In this document: piece by piece, positions 18,304-26,664 of the stretch
Numbering within the stretch: the first letter of the stretch is position 1
Layout of the letters: each line of letters starts with the position of its first letter
From: Burkholderiales bacterium
GTDB taxonomy: Bacteria; Pseudomonadota; Gammaproteobacteria; Burkholderiales; SG8-39
Assembly: GCA_014860445.1 (NCBI GenBank)
Contig: JACZJT010000017.1
Coordinates: 172,293 to 236,292 of the forward strand
Direction of reading: 5' to 3'
Length of the DNA stretch: 64,000 nucleotides
Notes under the pieces: model-generated
What the model saw: the letters and a program-made list of their open reading frames with translations, nothing else
Told to the model about the DNA's origin: nothing
Database searches by the model: none
Position numbers and translations under genes: made by a program

Positions 18304-20248
18304 GAAACAATCGAATCCGCCGATTCAGTTGCGCCACCTCTTGTGGCTGCTCGCCGGCCTGTCGCTGGTGGTGGCCCCGCATGCCCTGCGCCTGCCCTGG
18401 TGGTTGAACTTGATTGCGCTGATCCTGTTCGTCTGGCGCGTCTACCTCGCGTGGGGCGAACGTCCGCTGCCGCAGAAATGGCTGCTGGCCCTGTTCGTGA
18501 TCGGCGGCGTATTCGGTGTCTATCTGACCTACCGCACTATTTTCGGACGCGATTCCGGCGTCGCCATGCTGGTGCTGTTCCTGTCGCTCAAACTGCTGGA
18601 ACTTCACCGTCAGCGCGACGCCATCGTGTTGATCCTGCTCTCCTACTTTCTCGCACTCACCAATTTCTTCTATTCGCAGACGCTGCCGACCGCGGGACTG
18701 ATGCTGGTCTCGGCGCTGATCAATACCGCCAGCCTGGTGAATTTCGCCGCGCCGCTGCGCACGCTGCAGGCAAACCTGCGAACCGCCGGCGTGCTGCTTG
18801 CTCAGGCGGCGCCGGTGATGCTGCTTTTGTTCTTCCTGTTTCCGCGGGTGCAGGGTCCGCTCTGGGGATTGCCGCAAGACGCCTACAGCGGCGTCACCGG
18901 CTTATCCGACTCGATGTCGCCCGGCGCCATCAGCCGGCTGTCGCAGTCCGACGCGATCGCGTTTCGCGTCAGATTCCAGGGAGACGCGCCGCCGCGGCCG
19001 CAGTTGTATTGGCGCGGGCCGGTATTCTGGGAATTCGACGGCCGCACCTGGCGTCCCGGCGATGTGCGCACCTTTAACCAGATCAAATTCGAAGCCACCG
19101 GCAAACCCTACGACTACGAGGTCACGCTGGAGCCGCACAATCATAACTGGCTGTTCGCCCTGGAACTGGCCGCGATCATTCCGCCCAACGCGAGAGTCAC
19201 ACCGGAATACATGCTGCTGTCGCGCACGCCGGTGCGCAACCGGGTGCGCTACGCCATGCGCTCCTATACCAATTTCACCGAAGGCGGCGCGGACGATACC
19301 GACGAACTGCGCCCGGGACTGCTGCTGCCCGAAGGCTACAACCCGCGCGCGCGCCGTCTGGCGCAGCAATGGGCGGCGCAAAGCACGACCGACGCCGCCG
19401 TCGCGCAGAAGGCGATCGACTATTTCCGCGTGGAAGGCTTTGTCTATACCCTGGAGCCGCCGCTGCTCGGCCGCGACTCGGTCGACGAATTCCTGTTCGG
19501 CAGCAAGCGCGGCTTTTGCGAGCACTACGCTTCGAGCTTCGTGTTTCTGATGCGCGCAGCAGGCTTGCCGGCCCGCGTGGTCACCGGTTATCAGGGCGGC
19601 GAAATCAATCCGGTGGATCAGTACATGATCGTACGCCAGTCGGACGCGCACGCCTGGGCGGAGGTGTGGCTCAAAGACCGCGGCTGGGTGCGCTTCGATC
19701 CCACCGCCGCGGCTTCTCCGGTGCGCGTCGAATCCGGCGTTGCCGCCGCCGTGCCGGCCACCGACCCGCTGCCGCTGATGGCGCGCACCACTCTCTATTG
19801 GCTGCGCGGACTGCGCTACAACTGGGACGCACTCGCCAACAAGTGGAACCAGCTGGTGCTGGGTTACAACCCGGAACGCCAGCGCCAGTTTCTGAGCAGG
19901 ATAGGCATGAAGGAGCCCAGTTGGGAAGACATGGCGCTGACGCTGTTCTGGGCAGTGGGCGCCTTGCTTGCGTTGCTCCTGGCCTGGCTGTTGCGGCGCA
20001 TGAAAACCGCCGACCCGGTGCAACGCCTGTGGCTCAGGTTCTGCGCCAAGCTCGGCAGGAAGGGTTGCGTGCGTGCGCCGCACGAGGGTCCGGCAGATTT
20101 CATCGAACGCACGGCGGGCCGCTATCCCGCCCATGCCGAGCGCATCCGCGCCATCGGCGCACTGTATATCGCAATGCGCTACGGCTCGCGGGCGGATGCG
20201 CAGGTGCTTGCCAAGTTGCGCCTGCTGGTGCGGGAGTTCAGCGTTTGA
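18293..20248 (+). CDS. TgpA-like membrane transglutaminase/protease
   Basis: This 651-residue protein has an N-terminal DUF3488 block with several transmembrane helices (about residues 15-190). A periplasmic transglutaminase-like domain follows, then a single helix (about 545-570), and a C-terminal DUF4129-like cytoplasmic tail. The catalytic triad is complete: Cys409 in KRGFCEHYASSF, His453 in SDAHAWAEVW and Asp469 in WVRFDPT. The Pseudomonas homologue TgpA is essential and acts in the periplasm. The ATG at 18293 lies inside the DUF58 gene, and the stop overlaps the mltB start, so this group is tightly coupled. Confidence 0.9.
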   Translation: MASEKQSNPPIQLRHLLWLLAGLSLVVAPHALRLPWWLNLIALILFVWRVYLAWGERPLPQKWLLALFVIGGVFGVYLTYRTIFGRDSGVAMLVLFLSLKLLELHRQRDAIVLILLSYFLALTNFFYSQTLPTAGLMLVSALINTASLVNFAAPLRTLQANLRTAGVLLAQAAPVMLLLFFLFPRVQGPLWGLPQDAYSGVTGLSDSMSPGAISRLSQSDAIAFRVRFQGDAPPRPQLYWRGPVFWEFDGRTWRPGDVRTFNQIKFEATGKPYDYEVTLEPHNHNWLFALELAAIIPPNARVTPEYMLLSRTPVRNRVRYAMRSYTNFTEGGADDTDELRPGLLLPEGYNPRARRLAQQWAAQSTTDAAVAQKAIDYFRVEGFVYTLEPPLLGRDSVDEFLFGSKRGFCEHYASSFVFLMRAAGLPARVVTGYQGGEINPVDQYMIVRQSDAHAWAEVWLKDRGWVRFDPTAAASPVRVESGVAAAVPATDPLPLMARTTLYWLRGLRYNWDALANKWNQLVLGYNPERQRQFLSRIGMKEPSWEDMALTLFWAVGALLALLLAWLLRRMKTADPVQRLWLRFCAKLGRKGCVRAPHEGPADFIERTAGRYPAHAERIRAIGALYIAMRYGSRADAQVLAKLRLLVREFSV

Positions 20249-21261
20249 AGCGCGCGCTCGGTTTGCTGCTTTGCGCCTTGCTGGCGCTCGCGCTCGGCGC
20301 CGCCTCCCTGAGTTTCGCGGCCGGCACCACCAAACGCTACACGGCGCGCAAGGACGTGCACGAGTTCATCTCGCAGATGGTGGACCGGCACGGCTTTGTC
20401 AAGGAAGAGCTGAGGCAGGTGTTCAAGCGCGCGCGCTTCAAACCGGAGATCATCACGGCGATCACGCCGCCCAGCACACCGCGCGCGAAATCCTGGTCAG
20501 CGTATAGGGCGCTGTTTCTCACGCCGGAGCGCATCGAAGCGGGGGTCGAATTCCGCGAGCAACAGCGCGAGGCCCTTGCGCACGCGGCCGAACTGTACGG
20601 CGTGCCCGAAGAAATCATCGTCGGCATCATCGGCGTTGAAACGGTTTACGGCCGCAACACCGGCAGCTATCGCATCATCGACGCGCTCACCACGCTCGCC
20701 TTCGACTATCCGCCGCGCGCGGAATTCTTTCGCGGCGAACTGGAAAATTATCTGATTTACGCGCGCAGCGCAGACATCGACATCCTCGCCATGAAAGGAT
20801 CCTATGCCGGTGCCATCGGCATTCCCCAGTTCATGCCGAGCAGCTATCTGCGCTACGCGGTGGATCTCGACGGCGATGGCAAACAGGATCTCTCGAATAG
20901 TTTTCCAGACGCAATAGGCAGCGTGGCCAATTATCTGAAGGAGCACGGCTGGAAGACCGGTCAGCCCGTCGCCTTCCCGGCGCAGGTGCGGGGCCAGCGT
21001 TATCGCGAGCTCGTCGAGGCGGGCATCAAGCCGGCAACCCGATACGGCGACCTCGCTGGCCTGGGTGTCAGCGCCAATGGCAATACCGGCGCGGAGGCGC
21101 TATGCGCCTTGATCGAACTCGCGACACCGGACGAGGCGAGCGAGTACCTGGTCGCATTCAACAACTTCTACGTGCTGACACGCTACAACCGTTCGAGCAT
21201 GTACGCTACCGCCGTGCTGGAACTCGCGCAGGCGGTAAAAGCAGCGGCGCAGGCGAAGTAG
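20245..21261 (+). CDS. mltB: Lytic murein transglycosylase B
   Basis: MltB cleaves the glycan strand of peptidoglycan to give 1,6-anhydromuropeptides. The start is a TTG at 20245 that overlaps the preceding TGA (TTGA); this fits the position of the signal peptide (about residues 1-27, [17 protein letters not shown] then SFAAG). No lipobox cysteine is seen, so the protein may be soluble in the periplasm. The catalytic Glu132 is in GIIGVETVYGRNTG, and GAIGIPQFMPSSYLRYAVD is the second family hallmark. Length is 338 residues. Coupling to the transglutaminase suggests a joint envelope-remodelling role. Confidence 0.9.
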   Translation: MKRALGLLLCALLALALGAASLSFAAGTTKRYTARKDVHEFISQMVDRHGFVKEELRQVFKRARFKPEIITAITPPSTPRAKSWSAYRALFLTPERIEAGVEFREQQREALAHAAELYGVPEEIIVGIIGVETVYGRNTGSYRIIDALTTLAFDYPPRAEFFRGELENYLIYARSADIDILAMKGSYAGAIGIPQFMPSSYLRYAVDLDGDGKQDLSNSFPDAIGSVANYLKEHGWKTGQPVAFPAQVRGQRYRELVEAGIKPATRYGDLAGLGVSANGNTGAEALCALIELATPDEASEYLVAFNNFYVLTRYNRSSMYATAVLELAQAVKAAAQAK

Positions 21262-21331
21262 ACCGTGCCAGAACCTAAATTCTGGAATTGTCATTCCGAA
21301 TTCGCCCTTTGATTTAATCGCGACAGAAGGT

Positions 21332-22174
21332 TCAGGTTGGGCGAGTCAATATGCGCAGCCCGTCCAAGGCCAGGGGCATGACTGGATTGTCGAGCTCCTT
21401 CGGGTAGACCACGTAAGCGGGAAGTGCGTAGCGGGGCGCGTCGGCAACTACATGCAGCCGGCCACCGGCAATCAGCGGCTCCGCCATACGCGCCGGCAAG
21501 TAACAAGCGCCGCCGTTGCTTAGCATAAGCTGCACGCCCAGCCAGCCGATGCTGACGACCTGCGGCGGGGGCTCGAGATCCGGGTAGCTTTGGGTGTGCT
21601 GGAGGTCGAATGCCGGCCCCCAGTCCACATAGATGTAATCGTCACCTGGCTGGGAATCGCCCGGACGGCTGCTCACCAACACCAAGGTTTCGTCGAACAG
21701 GTGCTCGACAACGAGTCCCGAGCTATGATTCGGGCTGTACATCAGGCCGACGTCGAGCGTGCCTTCGATCAGGCGGCGCATCAGGCCCTCCTCGAATCCG
21801 ATTTCGGCGCGTATTGCCACATCCGTCGCCTGCTGACGGATCCAGTGCACCCAATCCGGCAGCAGACTTTCCCAGAGTGCAATGCGACCACCTATGCGCA
21901 GGGTCGCGCGATAGCGGCTAGGCAGGCCCACGTGATGGCGGGCCTGCTCTGCCGTTAGCACCAGTCGTTTGGCGTATTCTGCGTAACGTCGCCCACCTAT
22001 GGTAAGCGTGGCTCCGGCGCGATTGCGAACGAATAGGCGCACGCCGAGTTCGCCCTCCAGACGCTGGATGCGCGCACTCACGGTGGATTGCGTCAAATGC
22101 AGACGCCCTGCGGCTTCGAGAAAGCTGCCACAAGCGGCAATCGCCAGAAAAGTGCGTGCTTGGTCGATATCCAT
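21332..22174 (-). CDS. LysR-family transcriptional regulator
   Basis: This 280-residue LysR-type regulator has its winged helix at residues 1-60 (MDIDQARTFLAIAACGSFLEAAGRLHLTQSTVSARIQRLE). A periplasmic-binding-like effector domain makes up the rest. It is divergent from the DsrC/TusE-like gene, and the AT-rich space between them holds two good LysR-type dyads. This makes that gene the obvious target, probably along with autorepression. The effector ligand cannot be inferred. Confidence 0.9.
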   Translation of the reverse strand: MDIDQARTFLAIAACGSFLEAAGRLHLTQSTVSARIQRLEGELGVRLFVRNRAGATLTIGGRRYAEYAKRLVLTAEQARHHVGLPSRYRATLRIGGRIALWESLLPDWVHWIRQQATDVAIRAEIGFEEGLMRRLIEGTLDVGLMYSPNHSSGLVVEHLFDETLVLVSSRPGDSQPGDDYIYVDWGPAFDLQHTQSYPDLEPPPQVVSIGWLGVQLMLSNGGACYLPARMAEPLIAGGRLHVVADAPRYALPAYVVYPKELDNPVMPLALDGLRILTRPT

Positions 22175-22193
22175 GGCAATCCTTACCTTACAA

Positions 22194-22228
22194 ATCGAAG
22201 ATTTCGATATTATCTACAAAATAATATC
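22194..22228. promoter_or_regulatory. Paired LysR-type dyads in the lysR / dsrC-like intergenic region
   Basis: ATCGAAGATTTCGAT at 22194-22208 is a perfect dyad with a T-N11-A core (T22195, A22207). It abuts a second perfect dyad, GATATTAT-N7-ATAATATC, at 22206-22228. These are the standard shapes for LysR recognition and activation sites. The stretch is strikingly AT-rich for this genome, and it lies between divergent genes. Confidence 0.6.
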
Positions 22229-22296
22229 ATTTGACCGCGATTTATCTCAGCGGATAGTCTTGACCTGCGATATTTACAAGCCACAGGAGTGTCAGC

Positions 22297-22629
22297 ATGC
22301 GAGGGGAAATTCAGGCAGAACGTGACATGGAGGGTTATCTCGTAGACCCGGAGGCTTGGAACGACGAAATCGCGCACGAGTTGGCTGCGGAAGAACGTCT
22401 GGAACTCTCGGACGGCTATTGGCCGATCCTCCACTTCATGCGCGATTATTGGCACGAAAATCAGGTGACACCGGACGTTCGCCACGTGGTCGCGTTCCTC
22501 GCAGACAATCAAGGCATGGACAAAAAGGTGGCGAAAGACCAGCTGTTCGAATTGTTCCCTTACGGATACGTGCAACAGGCTTGCAAGATTGCCGGCATGA
22601 TAAAACCACGCGCCTGGAGCACGGGCTAA
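22297..22629 (+). CDS. DsrC/TusE-family sulfur-carrier-like protein lacking the last cysteine
   Basis: The 110-residue protein starts at an ATG with GGAG nine bases before it. It matches the DsrC/TusE/RspA family along its length (WNDEIAHELA, LSDGYWPILHFMRDYW, PYGYVQQACKIAGM). In DsrC two cysteines sit eleven residues apart in the flexible C-terminal arm, and TusE keeps only the last one. Here the upstream cysteine (Cys96) is present, but position 107, where the last cysteine is expected, is Trp, and the tail reads KPRAWSTG. That combination does not fit either the sulfite-reduction or the thiouridine relay role as known. The LysR gene and dyads upstream suggest regulated expression. Confidence 0.85.
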   Translation: MRGEIQAERDMEGYLVDPEAWNDEIAHELAAEERLELSDGYWPILHFMRDYWHENQVTPDVRHVVAFLADNQGMDKKVAKDQLFELFPYGYVQQACKIAGMIKPRAWSTG

Positions 22630-22743
22630 TGCATTTCCCGCATTAGGCAACACCAAATCGTTTGTCCGTCACCAGACTGCGCGAAGCGGCCCACGACATA
22701 CTGATGCGGTAGTGCGAAACTTCCCCGGCGTCGGCTATCGACC

Positions 22744-24321
22744 TTACCCACCAATGGTGGACAGTCCGATCAGGCGCGAAATTCGGATGACCACACCCGG
22801 CCGCTGGAATTGCCCGACACGTTCCTGAATCTGCCGGTCCGCGACGGTCATGCGTGAGCGCAAGCGCACGTATTCGGCCCACGATGTGATGATAAAACGC
22901 TCGACGAAGCGCCCATCCTCGCCAAGATCACGGAATACCCGCCAGTTGCTTGCACCGTTGCGGCGCCGCGTGGGTTCGATCATCTGTATGGCGCTCAGGA
23001 AAGCTTCCCGGTTCTCCGGATCGATCTGATATTCGACCTGAATCAACACCGGCCCATCGTCGGGCAGAGGCTCGACCGCGATCACAAGGTCAGGCAGCTG
23101 CAGCCCCGGCGTGACATCCGCCTCGTCGCCCATCCTGACCCGTACGCGGTAGCCGAGCGCGAGCAGCACGAGCATCGCACCCGCCGACGCCGTCAGCGCG
23201 ACGCGCGTGCCTTCGGCGCTGGCGAGCCAGCCCCAGAGTACGCTCCCGACAGCGAGGCTTGCCTGCATGGCGACAAGGCTCATCGCTACGGCGCGCGCGC
23301 GCACCCAGGCCGGCGCAGTGCTCTGGGTTCCGGCCGACAGGCTGGCGAGCACGGACACCCAGGCCGCGCCCGCCGCGCACGCGCCCGCCAGCGCAATGCC
23401 GATAGTATGCGTCGCGGCGACGAGCAGCGTGGCAAGCGCCCACAGGACCACTCCCGCACTGACCACCGTATTCAGCGACACGCGGTGCAGTTGGCGCGGT
23501 ACGTACATGGCACCGATGATCGCGCCGATGCCGAAGCTCGCCGACAACAGGCCGAAGCCGCCGGCCCCGAGTCCGAGCTGATCGCGCGCGATTACCGGCA
23601 GCAGCGCCCAAAACGCGCTTGCGCAAACGCTGAAGCTCAGGTTGCGGACTATGAGCGCGCGCATCGGCGCTGAGTGCCGGGCGTAGCGCAGCCCGCTCTG
23701 GATGCCGGACAACAGCGTTTCCGGCACGCCGGGTATGGAGCGCGGCGGGCGCTGCCAACCGCGTACGGCAACGATCATCACCACGAAAAACAATGCACTG
23801 GCAAGCAGGGCGCTGCCCGAGCCTACCCAGGCTGCCAGCGCGCCGGCGAGCGCGGGGCCGACGGCACGGGCGAGGTTGAACGCAACGGCGCCCAGCCCAA
23901 GCGCGCGCGGCAGGTCGGTGCGCGTCACCAGGTCGTTGATGCTCGCCTGTTGCGCAGGCAGGTAGAGCGTGAAGCCGGCGCCGATCAGAAAGGTGCCCGC
24001 GAGCAGGGCCATGGGTCCGAGCATCCCCAGCAGGGCAGCGACGCCGAGCGCCGCGGTCGCAACCAGCAAGATAAGCTGCGTCGCCAGAATTATCCTGCGC
24101 CGGTCGACGATGTCGGCGAGCGAGCCGGCGAGCAGACCTAGCAAAAGGGACGGCGCAGTGCTTGCAGTCTGCACCAGCGCAACCATGAGCGCCGACGTCG
24201 TCAGCGTCGCCATCAGCCATGCCGCCACGGTTGCCTGCATCGTATAGCCCAGCGCCACGGCCACCGATCCGATGTAGAAATGCCTGAACGGGACCAGCCG
24301 CAGAGGCGAAGTCTCGAACAT
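22744..24321 (-). CDS. MFS transporter (MFS_3, EntS-like) with C-terminal monooxygenase-like domain
   Basis: From the ATG at 24321 the protein is 525 residues (a TTG 33 bp upstream is possible). Twelve hydrophobic segments carry the EntS/DUF894 features GLLAGSLADIVDRRRI and RNLSFSVCASAFWALLPV. After helix 12 a soluble tail of about 110 residues (PVLIQVEYQIDPENREAFLSAI ... FVERFIITSWAEYVRLRSRM) resembles the antibiotic biosynthesis monooxygenase dimeric fold. This layout is known for the MFS_3 family, whose members export siderophores or drugs. It is convergent with the dsrC-like gene. Confidence 0.87.
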   Translation of the reverse strand: MFETSPLRLVPFRHFYIGSVAVALGYTMQATVAAWLMATLTTSALMVALVQTASTAPSLLLGLLAGSLADIVDRRRIILATQLILLVATAALGVAALLGMLGPMALLAGTFLIGAGFTLYLPAQQASINDLVTRTDLPRALGLGAVAFNLARAVGPALAGALAAWVGSGSALLASALFFVVMIVAVRGWQRPPRSIPGVPETLLSGIQSGLRYARHSAPMRALIVRNLSFSVCASAFWALLPVIARDQLGLGAGGFGLLSASFGIGAIIGAMYVPRQLHRVSLNTVVSAGVVLWALATLLVAATHTIGIALAGACAAGAAWVSVLASLSAGTQSTAPAWVRARAVAMSLVAMQASLAVGSVLWGWLASAEGTRVALTASAGAMLVLLALGYRVRVRMGDEADVTPGLQLPDLVIAVEPLPDDGPVLIQVEYQIDPENREAFLSAIQMIEPTRRRNGASNWRVFRDLGEDGRFVERFIITSWAEYVRLRSRMTVADRQIQERVGQFQRPGVVIRISRLIGLSTIGG

Positions 24322-24478
24322 TCGTGTGAACAGTCGTGTGGCGCGATTAGTCAAGGAATCGGCAAATCAGTTTGAAGCGCTACGGCAACCCATTCGATAT
24401 TTTGGCGGCTCGTGCGGAGCATCTGCTCTTAAACCGAATAAAAGCAGATTGCTCGCACTTCGCCTCCGGAATGGCGGG

Positions 24479-25369
24479 TCAAGCGGGTTGCTGCAACTGT
24501 GCCAACGCCCGCTTGATATCGTCCACCGCCTCCGGTTTTAGCGCCTGCTGCGGTGCAATCGCGTCGCCCACATCGAAGCCCTGCAGTTGCAGCGCAGTCT
24601 TGATGCAGGCCGCGAGCGCGTATCGGGTGAACACTTCGTTGATCGCCCATTGCCGGCGCTGCTCTGCCATCGCGTCCTCCCATTTGCCCGCTCTGGACAA
24701 CTCGTACAGGCGCACGCATTCGCGCGGCATCACACATCCCGGGCCTGCCATCCAGCCCACGCCGCCCAGTTTCAACACCAGCAGCGGTATGTGCGCGGAA
24801 GCGCTGAACACCTTGATCCGCTCGCCCATGCGATTGAGCATGGTGAGGATGCGCCCGGTATTTCCCGACGCGTCCTTGACGTACTCGATATTGGGAATAT
24901 GAGACAAGGCGTCGAGTACATCCATGGGAATATCGCCGCCAAGCAGGCCGGGGTTGGTGTACAGCGTCATCGAGCTTTGCGGCAATGCGCGCGCGATGGC
25001 GCTGAAATAGTCCTCGATGCCGCGCGGCGGCACCGGAAACATCTGCTGCAGGATCAGAATCATGCCGTCCGCCCCCAGGCTCGCGTGCGCCTCGGCCTGG
25101 CGGATCGCGTCGCTGGTGGCGAACGCCGCCACACCTGCGAGCACAGGTACGCGGCCGGCGGCGGCGTCAACGACGATGCGCACGATCTCCTTGCGCTGCT
25201 CGAAGGAGAGATAGGCGAACTCGCCGGTGCTGCCCAGCGGCGAAAGGCCGTGCACGCCGCTGCTGATCAGATGTTCGACCAGGTCGCGCAGCACGCGCTC
25301 GCGCACGCGTCCGGTGGATTCGTCGATCGGTGATACCAGGTAGGGAAAAATTCCGTGAAAATCGCTCAT
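24479..25369 (-). CDS. DapA / N-acetylneuraminate lyase family aldolase
   Basis: From the ATG at 25369 (MSDFHGIFPYLVSPID) this is a 296-residue TIM-barrel lyase. It has the GSTGEFAYLS phosphate/carboxylate loop, the YTNPGLLGG tyrosine region and the Schiff-base lysine in IEYVKDASGNTGR. True DapA supports lysine synthesis, but the divergence and isolated setting point to another 2-oxo acid aldolase or dehydratase. It is divergent from the SET-domain gene with about 140 bp between starts. Confidence 0.85.
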   Translation of the reverse strand: MSDFHGIFPYLVSPIDESTGRVRERVLRDLVEHLISSGVHGLSPLGSTGEFAYLSFEQRKEIVRIVVDAAAGRVPVLAGVAAFATSDAIRQAEAHASLGADGMILILQQMFPVPPRGIEDYFSAIARALPQSSMTLYTNPGLLGGDIPMDVLDALSHIPNIEYVKDASGNTGRILTMLNRMGERIKVFSASAHIPLLVLKLGGVGWMAGPGCVMPRECVRLYELSRAGKWEDAMAEQRRQWAINEVFTRYALAACIKTALQLQGFDVGDAIAPQQALKPEAVDDIKRALAQLQQPA

Positions 25370-25508
25370 CGCTTCGGGTAATCCGATCGTGCAGGCAGAA
25401 CAATGGCAATCATAGCGCGCTTTATGCAGCGCGTTGTACTGCATAAACACTTGCAAGTTGCGTCCGACAACGCAACAATGCGCACTTTGCGCGAAAGAGC
25501 CTCATACC

Positions 25509-26036
25509 ATGACGAGCGGCAAACCGAAGAAAAAGAGAGCGCGCATCGCGGTGCGCAGTTCCGGCATCCACGGGCGCGGCGTATTCGCCCAGCGCCTGTT
25601 ACGCGAGGACGAAACGGTGTGCGAATACAAGGGCGAGATAATCAGCGAAACTGAAGTCGCACGCCGCTACCCGGAGAACATGGACGGACTCAACCACACC
25701 TTCATATTCGGCGTCGCGCACAACCACAATATCGACGGCGGTTCCAAGGGAAATATTGCGCGCTGGATCAACCACTCCTGCGACCCGAATTGCGATACCT
25801 ACGAGAAGGACAGGCGCATGTTCGTGCGCGCCGCGCGCGACATCCGGCCTGGCGAAGAGCTTTCCTACGACTACTGCATCGAAGCCGGAGAGCGGCTCAC
25901 CAAGGCGGTGAAAGCGCGCTGGCCCTGCTGGTGCGGGGCGAAGAAATGCCGTGGAACCGTGCTGGTCCCGACGCCAAAGCCGAAGAAGACGACGAAGAAA
26001 AAGGCGAGGAAGAAAGCCAAACCCAAAGCAGCATAA
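25509..26036 (+). CDS. SET-domain protein lysine methyltransferase with basic tail
   Basis: The 175-residue protein from ATG 25509 is a compact SET enzyme, which methylates lysine side chains with S-adenosylmethionine. It has SSGIHGRGVFA (residues 18-27), the cofactor knot NHSCDPNC (88-95) with YDY (120-122), and a post-SET zinc motif C-x-C-x4-C at Cys140, Cys142 and Cys147. The last 20 residues are almost all Lys, Ala, Pro and Thr, like the tails of histone H1-like proteins. The N-terminus is also lysine-rich, so DNA or nucleoid association is likely. The substrate is unknown. Confidence 0.88.
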   Translation: MTSGKPKKKRARIAVRSSGIHGRGVFAQRLLREDETVCEYKGEIISETEVARRYPENMDGLNHTFIFGVAHNHNIDGGSKGNIARWINHSCDPNCDTYEKDRRMFVRAARDIRPGEELSYDYCIEAGERLTKAVKARWPCWCGAKKCRGTVLVPTPKPKKTTKKKARKKAKPKAA

Positions 26037-26048
26037 GCCTGCGGCGGT

Positions 26049-26663
26049 CTACGCCTTCCTGTACAACCATGGTCGAAGCATGCGGTCGCGCTCCTGGTAT
26101 TTGTCGATTTCGGCCGAGTAGGCGAGAGTCAGGCTGATGGCGTCCAGGCCCTTGAGCAGGGTTTCGCGCTGTCCGGGCTCGATGTCGAAAGCCAACAGCC
26201 GGCCGGATGCGGTGCGCACCTGCTGCGCGGCCAAGTCCACGGAAATTTCCCCGCCGACATTTTTCGCCTCGGCAGCGAGCGACTCTACTTGCTCAGCAGC
26301 GAGACGCAGGGGCAGCATGCCGTTTTGGATGCAGTTGTTGTAAAAAATATCGCCGAATGACGGTGCGATAACGCAGCGCACGCCCAGGTCCCACAAAGCC
26401 CACACCGCCCCCTCCCGCGAACTGCCGCAGCCGAAATTCTCCGCCGCCAGCAGGATCCTGGCACCGCGCCAAGGCGGCTGATTGAGCAAAAACTGCGGAT
26501 TTTCGCGGTCGTCGGACAGATAGCGCAGCGATTCGAATGCCCACGCGCCCAGCTCGCCCCGGTCCAGGCGGTACAGGCGCTCGATGCGAATGATCAGGTC
26601 GGTGTCCACGTTCGCCAGCATCAGCGGCGCGGCGACGCTGTTGAGTACGGTAAACTTCTCCAT
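26049..26663 (-). CDS. leuD: 3-isopropylmalate dehydratase-type small subunit
   Basis: This 204-residue swivel domain of the isopropylmalate isomerase/aconitase superfamily has NVDTDLIIR, the ENFGCGSSREGAVWAL substrate loop and SFGDIFYNNCIQNGMLPL. With LeuC it moves a hydroxyl group between adjacent carbons of a hydroxy-dicarboxylic acid. The gene lies one base behind leuC. No leuB or leuA is near, so participation in leucine synthesis is probable but not proven; a paralogous catabolic isomerase is the alternative. Confidence 0.88.
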   Translation of the reverse strand: MEKFTVLNSVAAPLMLANVDTDLIIRIERLYRLDRGELGAWAFESLRYLSDDRENPQFLLNQPPWRGARILLAAENFGCGSSREGAVWALWDLGVRCVIAPSFGDIFYNNCIQNGMLPLRLAAEQVESLAAEAKNVGGEISVDLAAQQVRTASGRLLAFDIEPGQRETLLKGLDAISLTLAYSAEIDKYQERDRMLRPWLYRKA

Positions 26664-26664
26664 G

